From the NCBI GenBank assembly GCA_012516015.1, contig JAAYXG010000094.1, forward strand, positions 1-5,311: a DNA stretch of 5,311 nucleotides, written 5' to 3'. Positions 1 to 5,311 of the stretch are shown here, in pieces. The stretch is from Lysobacteraceae bacterium. GTDB taxonomy: Bacteria; Pseudomonadota; Gammaproteobacteria; Steroidobacterales; Steroidobacteraceae. Position 1 is the first letter of the stretch. Every line of letters begins with the position of its first letter. The notes under the pieces were generated by a model, which saw nothing but the letters and a program-made list of their open reading frames with translations, had not been told where the DNA came from and did no database searches. A program made the translations under genes and the position numbers.

Positions 1-1560
1 CCGCTCGTTCTGAGTTTCGCTGCTCTGCAACGCGAACGCGCTTGGCGCAGATCCGCACGCGAAATCTTCGAGGCGCTGCTCGTGTCGGCGGCCCTCATCG
101 CCATCTGTCTTCACATCTTCGCCTCTCCGACTCCGTACTCGAGCAGCCGCTCCGCACTGCTCTACGCCCCCTTGCCCCTCCTCATCTTGGCGACCGTGCG
201 CTTCGGCCTGGCTGGTGTATGCGGCTCCGTCCTGGTGGTCGGCACTTTGGCCACGTGGGGCGTCGTGCACGATATGGGGCCGTTCGTCTCGCACTCGCCC
301 GTGCAAAACGCATTGGCAACCGTGTCCTTCTTGAACGTCACGTGCATCCCCCTGCTATTGCTCGCATCGGTGCTCGCGGAACGCAAGCGCGCGGCAATTG
401 CACTCGAAAGAAGCCAGAGCCTGCACAACTCCGTGTTGGCCTCCCTCCACGATGCGATCGCAATTCTCGACAGTCGCGGAGTCATCTTGCAAGCCAACGC
501 GTCTTGGCTTGCGGCACCTGAGCATGGCGCCGAGAGCGGCGCTCGCGTGGGCGACAACTATCGCGCCGCCGTTCGGCGTTCGGCAGAACGGGGAGACCCC
601 GCCGCAGCCGCGCTCGCGGAAGCACTGAGCAGCGTGCTCGACGATGCCGGCGCGCAGCGCGAGTTGGAGCTGTCCGTGGAAGCCGCGGACGGCGCTCGGT
701 GGTACGAAGTCTCGATAGAAGCGTTGCAGCATCCTGAACGCGGAGCGGTCATCACGATCAACGACATCACGGCTCGGAAACGCGCTGAAATGGAAGTGCA
801 AGAACAGCAACACCAACTTGCGCACCTCGCACGGGCCGCCATCTTGGGCGAGTTTTCCGGCGCCATTGCGCACGAGATCAGACAGCCCTTGACCGCGATG
901 CTCGCAAACGCCGAAGCGGCAGCGTCGCTGTCGAGCGCCGACAACATCGATCGGGAAGCGATCCAGGAAGCGATCAAGGACATCATTGCGGACAACCTGA
1001 GAGCGGCGCAGGTCATTCAACGCGTGCAGTCGATGCTGCGTAAGGCGGAACAGCCGCGCGCTCCGGTCCGGTTGAACGATCTCGTCCGCGACAGTCTCGT
1101 GCTGACGCGCGGCGAGCTCATGCGCAATCACGTGTGCGTCAGGCTTGCGCTGAACGAAGGCTCGACCCTCGTGACCGCCGATCGCGTTCAGATCCAGCAG
1201 GTCATGCTCAACCTGATTGCGAATGCATGCGACGCGATGGCCTATGTCCCCGAACACGAGCGCACGCTGACGATCGCCACACAGCGTACGCCCTCCTCCA
1301 TCCAGCTAACCGTCAGCGATAGCGGCGTCGGCATCCCAAACGACCGTTTGGCGAAGATCTTCGAGCCGTTCTTCACGAACAAGACGCACGGACTCGGACT
1401 TGGCCTGTCGATCTGCAAGACGATCGTCGCAGCACACGGCGGGCAGCTCTGGGCAGAGAATCTCGAGCGAGGCGCGGCCTTTCATCTCACGCTACCCCTG
1501 GAGCCCGAAGAGACCACGGACAACGGCGTCGAAGCGGGATCCGAGTGCTCTGGTGTATGA
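1..1560 (+). CDS. Sensor histidine kinase with MASE1-like membrane domain, PAS domain and HisKA/HATPase core (5' partial)
   Basis: The reading frame is open from base 1 to a TGA at 1558-1560, so the true start lies upstream. The GTG at 82 is only an internal codon. Numbering from the first visible codon, residues about 25-125 hold roughly four hydrophobic segments ending in LASVLAERKRA, which resembles the end of a MASE1 sensory membrane domain. Residues about 140-260 form a PAS domain that closes with NDITARKRAE. The phosphoacceptor is the His of AIAHEIRQPL (codon 871-873, residue 291). It is followed by the N box NLIANACDAM (1210-1239), the G1 box DSGVGIP (from 1318), the F box FEPFF and the G2 box GLGLGLS (from 1390). 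All core residues are intact, so it should autophosphorylate. The HEIRQPL box suits the HPK4-like group. The protein sits in the inner membrane; its ligand is unknown. No response regulator is in the window; a partner could be upstream. The family call is firm; the MASE1 label is likely. Confidence 0.93.
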   Translation, partial: PLVLSFAALQRERAWRRSAREIFEALLVSAALIAICLHIFASPTPYSSSRSALLYAPLPLLILATVRFGLAGVCGSVLVVGTLATWGVVHDMGPFVSHSPVQNALATVSFLNVTCIPLLLLASVLAERKRAAIALERSQSLHNSVLASLHDAIAILDSRGVILQANASWLAAPEHGAESGARVGDNYRAAVRRSAERGDPAAAALAEALSSVLDDAGAQRELELSVEAADGARWYEVSIEALQHPERGAVITINDITARKRAEMEVQEQQHQLAHLARAAILGEFSGAIAHEIRQPLTAMLANAEAAASLSSADNIDREAIQEAIKDIIADNLRAAQVIQRVQSMLRKAEQPRAPVRLNDLVRDSLVLTRGELMRNHVCVRLALNEGSTLVTADRVQIQQVMLNLIANACDAMAYVPEHERTLTIATQRTPSSIQLTVSDSGVGIPNDRLAKIFEPFFTNKTHGLGLGLSICKTIVAAHGGQLWAENLERGAAFHLTLPLEPEETTDNGVEAGSECSGV

Positions 1561-1590
1561 TGTCGACACCCCGAACGATCCGGACCGCAT

Positions 1591-1875
1591 ATGCCCGTCG
1601 CGAGATGCATGACCGTCGCCGCCGCGCTGCTGCTCGCCGCCGTCGCAGCGCGAGCTGCAGATCCGCAAGCGGGCAAGGCGATCGCACAGGCAAAGTGCGC
1701 CCAATGCCATGACGCCGAAGACTGGGAAGGCGAAGACGCCGCTTTGCTCGAAGGCATCATGCGCGACATCGTCGCCGGCAAAGTGCGACACCGCACGCCG
1801 ATGAAGCTCACACCGACCGAGATAGCGAACATCGCGGCCTACTGGGGAGCGGCGAGCGCACCCAAGCGCCGCTGA
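1591..1875 (+). CDS. Small periplasmic mono-heme cytochrome c (class I, c553/c5-like)
   Basis: This is a 94-residue protein. Residues 1-22 form a signal peptide (Arg5, a hydrophobic AAALLLAAVAA core, and an ARA/AD cleavage site), leaving a mature domain of about 72 residues. The single heme-binding motif is CAQCH at residues 36-40. Met71 in TPMKLTPTEIANIAAYW is the probable sixth heme ligand, because class I cytochromes c carry this Met just before the C-terminal helix that ends in an aromatic residue. It should carry electrons in the periplasm after Sec export and heme attachment by the Ccm system. It starts 30 bases after the histidine kinase stop on the same strand, so they may be cotranscribed, but no functional link is evident. 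The ATG at 1591 lacks a clear Shine-Dalgarno sequence. An in-frame ATG at 1609 has a GAG just upstream, but would remove Arg5, the only positive charge before the hydrophobic core. The redox partner is not identifiable. Confidence 0.88.
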   Translation: MPVARCMTVAAALLLAAVAARAADPQAGKAIAQAKCAQCHDAEDWEGEDAALLEGIMRDIVAGKVRHRTPMKLTPTEIANIAAYWGAASAPKRR

Positions 1876-1894
1876 GGAATTTGCCGCGCTCGGC

Positions 1895-1966
1895 AGCCAC
1901 AAAGAAAAGAACACAGAATCGGCGAGATTGGATCTTCTTCCCTTTTTCTATGTGTTCTTTGTGGCT
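1895..1966. repeat. Imperfect AT-rich inverted repeat at the convergent gene junction, possible bidirectional terminator
   Basis: The left arm at 1895-1915 reads AGCCACAAAG, then five extra bases AAAAG, then AACACA. The right arm at 1951-1966 is the exact reverse complement of those 10+6 bases. This gives 16 base pairs with a 5-base bulge and a 35-base loop. It lies between the ends of the cytochrome c gene (stop at 1873-1875) and coaX (stop at 1965-1967 on the minus strand), where a shared terminator is expected. Neither strand has a T-run directly after the stem, so it is not a canonical intrinsic terminator. The arms are much more A/T-rich than the flanking genes. The region 1876-1964 holds no gene. 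Confidence 0.6.
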
Positions 1967-2732
1967 ACTCGTCCTCTTCTTCCGAGCCTGAATCCGCGAT
2001 CCTCGCGAGCCCGCGTAGCACGAGATCCGATACGACTTCGTAGCTCGATTCGAGCAGAGCCGCAACGCGTTCGCATGCGCCCCCCGTAATGAGAACCTGC
2101 GGGCGCGTGCGCAGCGTGCGCTCGATTTCGGTGATCGCGCGCTCGATGAGCGCGGCGAGCGCATGGCGGGCACCTTGGTGGATGGCGCCGAATGTATGGT
2201 CTGCAAAGAGGCCGTCAGTCGATTCGGTTTGCGTCGCACGTGCGGCGATATCGCTCGTGTTGCCGAGCAAGCTTGCCACCATGAGCTTGGGTCCAGGCAC
2301 GATGACACCCCCGAGATGTCGGCCCGTCGCGTCGAGACCATCGACCGTCATCGCCGTTCCGACGCTCACGACACACAGCGCACCCGGTTTCATCGCACGC
2401 GCGGCGATCATGGCGAGCCAGCGATCGACGCCGAGCTTTTCGGGATCGCGATAGGCATTCGTTACCCCTGCCGCCCGCGCACTAGCAACCACGAGCTCCG
2501 GCTCGACGTTCCACCGAGTGCGCACGGCGTTCACGCACGCCGCCTGGATCTCAGGCCCGCCCACGTTCGCTATCAACACGCGCTCGGGCGTCGCTACGCG
2601 CTTCTGCATCTCCTCGAGCAAGCGCGCACGATCTCCTCCCGAATGAGCGAACGCGCTTTGAGCAGACAATGTCCCGTCGCGAAGCTCCGCCCATTTCAAG
2701 CGGGTATTGCCGATGTCGATGAGAAGAATCAT
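1965..2732 (-). CDS. coaX: Type III pantothenate kinase
   Basis: The product is 255 residues, the usual size for a type III enzyme. It phosphorylates pantothenate with ATP in the cytoplasm, the first step of coenzyme A synthesis. Visible motifs are the N-terminal phosphate loop DIGNTRLKW (residues 6-14), the pantothenate-site block YRDPEKLGVDRW (94-105, with the expected catalytic Asp at 103), VGTAMTVD (124-131), GGVIVPG (141-147) and TGG (216-218) of the ASKHA fold. The C-terminus is acidic (EEEDE). The start at 2732 puts the DIGNTR motif at the normal distance from the N-terminus. No Shine-Dalgarno sequence is seen upstream, because a repeat block begins within about 6 bases of the start codon. 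It lies downstream of birA on the same strand, a common pairing in proteobacteria, but here the two are separated by 228 bases instead of nearly touching. Family knowledge: type III kinases are not feedback-inhibited by CoA. Confidence 0.96.
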   Translation of the reverse strand: MILLIDIGNTRLKWAELRDGTLSAQSAFAHSGGDRARLLEEMQKRVATPERVLIANVGGPEIQAACVNAVRTRWNVEPELVVASARAAGVTNAYRDPEKLGVDRWLAMIAARAMKPGALCVVSVGTAMTVDGLDATGRHLGGVIVPGPKLMVASLLGNTSDIAARATQTESTDGLFADHTFGAIHQGARHALAALIERAITEIERTLRTRPQVLITGGACERVAALLESSYEVVSDLVLRGLARIADSGSEEEDE

Positions 2733-2736
2733 GGCT

Positions 2737-2965
2737 GGTGAACGGCGGATGGCGGACGGCGGACGGTGAGAAGATGCTTAATGAGTGAACGGCGCACGGC
2801 GGACGGCCACGGACATAGTGAATGTCGGACAGCGGACGACGGACGGTGAAGAAACGCCGAAGGGAGCACGCGATCTTGCGCGACCGATCGCACTCCGATC
2901 ATTCCGTCACCGTCCGCTGTCCGCTGTCCGCCGTTCACTTTATTCATAGCGGTCCGCCGTTCACC
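2737..2965. repeat. Degenerate heptamer-repeat region (five blocks, two orientations) between birA and coaX
   Basis: This region is built of 7-base units close to GGCGGAC, with end units close to GGTGAAC or GGTGA. Blocks on the plus strand are 2737-2770, 2784-2814 and 2817-2851. Blocks on the minus strand are 2905-2939 and a short one at 2951-2965. Three of them share the same layout: NGTGAAC, three units of NNCGGAC, then GGTGA. Counted over 32 bases, the block at 2738-2769 and the reverse complement of 2907-2938 agree at 29 positions. The last block includes the birA stop codon at 2961-2963, and the first begins about 5 bases from the coaX start. No open gene is supported inside it. It could be a dispersed intergenic repeat family, but copy number elsewhere cannot be seen from here. 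Confidence 0.8.
2818..2938. repeat. Nested inverted repeat able to form a long hairpin
   Basis: The outer arms at 2818-2849 and 2907-2938 are inverted copies of the same repeat block and agree at about 27 of 32 positions. Inside the 57-base spacer a second inverted pair occurs: GCGATC at 2870-2875 against GATCGC at 2886-2891, flanked by GGAG (2863-2866) against CTCC (2893-2896). A transcript across birA-coaX could fold this into one long interrupted stem. It may act as a terminator, attenuator or RNA-processing site between the two genes; none of these is shown by the sequence alone, and there is no T-run after the stem. Confidence 0.6.
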
Positions 2966-3992
2966 GCGCAGCTCCTGCGCTGCGCACACTGACTTCCCCG
3001 GATACGAACCGCTTGAGCTCACCATCCACGTCCACGAGGAGCGCCCCATCGTCGTCGACGCCGCGCGCGACCCCGAACGTCGTTTCGCTCCCCGCCAAGA
3101 TCTTCACGTTCGCGTGATGGAGCACATCGAGCGCTCGCCATTGCGCCGCGAAGGGCTCGAAGCCGTGCTTCGAGAACGTCTCCAGCATGGCGATGAGCTC
3201 TTCGATCAGCGCGGCGATCAGTGCATTGCGTGTCGGCGCGCGCTCGCGAAGGATCTCGTGTGCGTCAGCCACGAGCGCCGCCTGATGCTCGGCAAGCGTC
3301 AATCGCGCCGAGGCGGGCATGCGCATATTGATGCCGATACCGATAATCACTTGCGCCGGACCGGCGGACTCACCGCGCATCTCGATGAGAATTCCGCCGA
3401 GCTTGCGTCCCCGCCACGTCAGATCGTTCGGCCACTTGAGCCCGACGTCGTGCGCGCCGAAGCGCTCGAGTGCTCGGACCGCCGCGACGCCCACCGCAAG
3501 GCTCAATGCGGAGAAGGTCGGCGGCGCTTCCGAGAACTGCCACCCGACGGACAGGCAGATCCCGCTCGCAAACGGCGCGACCCAACTGCGCCCCCGCCGT
3601 CCGCGGCCTGCCGTCTGAAGCTCCGCGACACAGACTTGCGCTGTGCCGCCCTCCGGAATCGCGAGGTCCGCAACGTGTCGATTCGTGGAATCGACAGTGA
3701 GCAGCACATCGAGACGCTCCACTTTGTCGCGCACCGGCGACGCGAGCGCCTGGCGAATGGCGTCGCGACTCAGCAAATCCACAGCGTGAGGCAGACGGTA
3801 GCCTTGACGCGGTATGGATTCGACTTCGATACCGAGATCCCGAAGCGCTTGAACGAGCTTCCAAACTCCGGCACGAGACAGACGCATCTTCCTCGCGATC
3901 GTTTGGCCGGAATGAAACGCCCCGTCCGCGAGTAGCGCGAGCAAACGGCGGCGCCGCATTTCGCTCTGCTGTGTACGCGACTTCGCGCGCAT
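2961..3992 (-). CDS. birA: Bifunctional biotin-[acetyl-CoA-carboxylase] ligase / biotin operon repressor
   Basis: BirA activates biotin to biotinyl-5'-AMP and attaches it to the biotin carboxyl carrier protein of acetyl-CoA carboxylase in the cytoplasm. With the chosen start the protein is 343 residues. A winged helix-turn-helix covers residues about 13-66 (LLALLADGAFHSGQTIARKM...RQGYRL), as in the E. coli repressor-type BirA. The catalytic domain has the adenylate loop GRGRRGRSW (129-137), KWPNDL (186-191) and GGILIE (199-204). A C-terminal SH3-like domain spans about 295-339 and ends near SGEVSVR. The frame stays open to an ATG at 4040, but that start would overlap plsY by 47 bases and add 16 residues unlike the family. 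The ATG at 3992 follows the plsY stop as TGA-C-ATG, suggesting translational coupling. A further Met at 3959 is possible. The TGA stop lies in a repeat block. The HTH domain implies DNA-binding repression of biotin synthesis genes, not visible here. Confidence 0.95.
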   Translation of the reverse strand: MRAKSRTQQSEMRRRRLLALLADGAFHSGQTIARKMRLSRAGVWKLVQALRDLGIEVESIPRQGYRLPHAVDLLSRDAIRQALASPVRDKVERLDVLLTVDSTNRHVADLAIPEGGTAQVCVAELQTAGRGRRGRSWVAPFASGICLSVGWQFSEAPPTFSALSLAVGVAAVRALERFGAHDVGLKWPNDLTWRGRKLGGILIEMRGESAGPAQVIIGIGINMRMPASARLTLAEHQAALVADAHEILRERAPTRNALIAALIEELIAMLETFSKHGFEPFAAQWRALDVLHHANVKILAGSETTFGVARGVDDDGALLVDVDGELKRFVSGEVSVRSAGAAR

Positions 3993-3993
3993 G

Positions 3994-4650
3994 TCACTCG
4001 GCGGACGAGCGGGGCTTGAAAAGCCAAAGCCGACGAACACGATTCTCAGTACCTGCTCGCATGCGCACGATATTCGAGCGATGGGTGTAGCAGACGAGCA
4101 CGGCCATGGCGATACCGAAGGTCAACAGCGCGTCGGAAGTATGGCGTTCGAAGCCGAGCAAGAAGAGCACATACGCAACTGACGCAAGCATCGTGGCGAG
4201 ACCGACGAAACCGGTCGCCATGACTACGAGCAGCCAAGTACCCAACACGTAAAAGAGCGCTACAGGATCGAGCCCAACCAACACGCCGATCAGGGTTGCA
4301 GCACCCTTGCCGCCGCGAAAGCCATACCATACCGGATAGACATGCCCTAGTACGACGGCAGAGGCACAGGCCACGGCCAGCCAATCGCGGGAAATCGCTG
4401 GATCGATCGCGATCTGCGGCAACGCCAGATTCGGCAACACACCGGCTGCAATCCAGCCTTTGCCTATATCGATCAACATCACCCACGCCGCGAACGCCGA
4501 CCCCTGCGTACGGAGCGCATTCGTGCCGCCCGCATTCCCGCTCCCCATCGTGCGAATGTCTACGCCACCGCGCAGCCTGCCGACGATCAAGCTTCCCAGG
4601 GCGGAACCAAGCAAATAGGCAATCAGCGTTTTGACGGCAAGTTCGAGCAT
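3994..4650 (-). CDS. plsY: Acyl-phosphate:glycerol-3-phosphate acyltransferase
   Basis: PlsY transfers an acyl group from acyl-phosphate to the 1-position of glycerol 3-phosphate, giving lysophosphatidic acid at the inner membrane. It acts after PlsX and before PlsC. The 218-residue protein is hydrophobic with about five to seven membrane segments. It has the three family motifs: GSGNAGGTNALR (residues 36-47), GHVYPVWYGFRGGKGAAT (102-119) and HRSNIVRMRAGTENR (190-204). In motif 1 the usual SGNIGATN is varied to SGNAGGTN, which still keeps the Ser, Gly, Asn and Thr positions. The start at 4650 gives the usual short MLELAVKTLIAYLLGS N-terminus. Upstream there is no Shine-Dalgarno sequence; the strand reads TATCATCCCTCC just before the ATG. 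It is the first gene of a tight leftward cluster with birA, whose start follows its stop after one base. Confidence 0.96.
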   Translation of the reverse strand: MLELAVKTLIAYLLGSALGSLIVGRLRGGVDIRTMGSGNAGGTNALRTQGSAFAAWVMLIDIGKGWIAAGVLPNLALPQIAIDPAISRDWLAVACASAVVLGHVYPVWYGFRGGKGAATLIGVLVGLDPVALFYVLGTWLLVVMATGFVGLATMLASVAYVLFLLGFERHTSDALLTFGIAMAVLVCYTHRSNIVRMRAGTENRVRRLWLFKPRSSAE

Positions 4651-4674
4651 GGAGGGATGATACAGAAGTCACGA

Positions 4675-4690
4675 GCCGCCCCGAGGCGGC
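4675..4690. other. Perfect 6-bp GC hairpin upstream of plsY
   Basis: GCCGCC (4675-4680), a 4-base loop and GGCGGC (4685-4690) form a perfect stem. Its near end lies 24 bases upstream of the plsY start and it is downstream of the oxidoreductase gene. It could help terminate the oxidoreductase transcript or sit in the plsY leader. It has no T-run on either strand, so a terminator call is weak. Confidence 0.4.
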
Positions 4691-4702
4691 GATAGAAAGC
4701 TG

Positions 4703-4747
4703 AGGGCGGAAGCCCTGTCGGGCACCGCGGGCTGCAATCAATCAGCC
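4703..4747. other. Cluster of small GC hairpins in the plsY upstream region
   Basis: AGGGC (4703-4707) and GCCCT (4712-4716) pair around a GGAA loop on the plus strand. GCCC at 4712-4715 could instead pair with the GGGC a few bases downstream, so two exclusive folds exist. GGCTG (4730-4734) and CAGCC (4743-4747) form a further stem with an 8-base loop. The intergenic region 4651-4785 otherwise shows no gene and no clear promoter. Confidence 0.3.
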
Positions 4748-4785
4748 GCCGCCGCGAGGCGATCCGAGTTCATGTTGTCTGAAGG

Positions 4786-5311
4786 TCAACCGGCGTCGAT
4801 CTGCGCCTGCTCTGATGGAATGCCGGCCGAATCATAGCCAGGAGAGATCAGCGCGCCAAGGTCCACGGGCGCAGCGCTCTGCACGGACTGCAGCGCCGCA
4901 AGCGTGGACAGTGTCGTGTCCAGCAGAACGTCCAGTGCGATCGGCATTGGCGCGCTTCTTTGTACCGCATCGACGAATCCGTTCAGCTCGCCAGCTTGTC
5001 CTTTGTCCCGCGAGAGATGCAGGCGAGATTGCCTGTGCTTGTCGAAGAAGGTCAATGTCTCGAAATTGTTCAGCTGAGCGGTCAGTCCGCCGCCGAACAC
5101 TTCGAGAAGCTCCTTCGGCGCTTTGGATCCGCCCTGGGTGAGATACAGCAAGTTGCCGATGGAGCCATTTGCGTACTGAACCATGACCGCGATGTTCTCG
5201 AAATCGTCCGCAATGGCCTTTGACGGTCTCAGCGAGGTTGCACACACGCGCACCGGGTGCGATCCCGTGAGATACGCCATGACGTCGAAGAAGTGTCCCG
5301 CCTCGCCCGCA
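4786..5311 (-). CDS. Gfo/Idh/MocA-family oxidoreductase, C-terminal part (5' partial)
   Basis: The frame runs from the window edge to a TGA at 4786-4788 (minus strand), so the N-terminal part, including any NAD(P)-binding Rossmann fold, lies beyond the window. An ATG at 5280 is internal: in-frame upstream codons read AGEAGHFFDV and continue into MAYLTGSHPVRVCA. This GHFFD...LTGS block matches the start of the C-terminal substrate domain of Gfo/Idh/MocA dehydrogenases, whose conserved His is part of the active site. The rest (ENIAVMVQYANGSIGNLLYLT, ELLEVFGG, ELNGFVDAV, ALDVLLDTTLSTLAALQSV) fits the beta-sheet and C-terminal helix of that domain. The style of the C-terminal end resembles the bi-domain proteins with an alcohol-dehydrogenase-like N-terminus found in surface polysaccharide clusters, but that is an inference that the missing part must settle. 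Substrate unknown; probably a sugar or cyclitol derivative. The last residues after about PVDLGAL are family-unspecific. Confidence 0.85.
   Translation of the reverse strand, partial: AGEAGHFFDVMAYLTGSHPVRVCATSLRPSKAIADDFENIAVMVQYANGSIGNLLYLTQGGSKAPKELLEVFGGGLTAQLNNFETLTFFDKHRQSRLHLSRDKGQAGELNGFVDAVQRSAPMPIALDVLLDTTLSTLAALQSVQSAAPVDLGALISPGYDSAGIPSEQAQIDAG

Noticed and set aside
355..1257. 300-residue open frame on the minus strand inside the histidine kinase gene
   Set aside because: It is antisense to well-conserved kinase motifs, has no recognisable domain, and long antisense frames are common in GC-rich genes.
1556..1561. TATGAT as a -10 box for the cytochrome c gene
   Set aside because: It overlaps the kinase stop codon and has no recognisable -35 hexamer at the right distance; a chance match is likely.
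1808..2341. 177-residue minus-strand frame spanning the cytochrome-coaX junction
   Set aside because: It overlaps coaX in another frame on the same strand and crosses the inverted repeat; the composition is low-complexity Ser/Arg, with no domain.
2737..2965. Possible CRISPR array
   Set aside because: The units are 7 bases, degenerate, present in both orientations and without equal-length unique spacers; no cas genes are nearby.
2729..3049. 106-residue minus-strand frame across the repeat region
   Set aside because: Its translation is made of repeat-derived residues (repeated RPPSAV-type words) and part of birA in another frame, so it is not a credible gene.
3114..3935. 273-residue open frame on the plus strand antisense to birA
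   Set aside because: It lies opposite the BirA catalytic motifs and its translation is Arg-rich without any family motif; it is a codon-bias shadow.

Overview
This window is GC-rich proteobacterial DNA. The single-domain-size CoaX, the BirA with an N-terminal repressor domain and the birA-coaX pairing suggest a beta- or gammaproteobacterium; this placement is an inference, because the window holds no rRNA or other marker gene. All genes look like ordinary chromosomal ones. I see no phage, CRISPR, toxin-antitoxin, transposase or tRNA/rRNA signal.

Layout: (1) 1-1560 (+): the C-terminal part of a membrane sensor histidine kinase (MASE1-type membrane segment, PAS domain, HisKA/HATPase), cut by the window start. 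(2) 1591-1875 (+): a small exported mono-heme class I cytochrome c, 30 bases after the kinase. (3) 1876-1964: a convergent junction with an imperfect AT-rich inverted repeat. (4) 1965-4650 (-): a housekeeping cluster transcribed leftward in the order plsY, birA, coaX. plsY and birA are separated by one base, while birA and coaX are separated by a 228-base region filled with degenerate 7-bp repeat blocks in both orientations. (5) 4651-4785: a short intergenic region with GC-rich hairpins. (6) 4786-5311 (-): the C-terminal part of a Gfo/Idh/MocA-type oxidoreductase, cut by the window end.

The three minus-strand core genes supply central metabolism: PlsY makes lysophosphatidic acid for membrane phospholipid, BirA attaches biotin to acetyl-CoA carboxylase (and probably represses biotin genes), and CoaX does the first step of coenzyme A synthesis. 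All three feed acyl/lipid metabolism, which makes their clustering sensible. The kinase senses an unknown signal; no response regulator is in view.

The most unusual part of the window is the heptamer-repeat block between birA and coaX. It abuts both genes, contains the birA stop codon, and can fold into a long nested hairpin. I found no convincing evidence for a new multi-gene system here.
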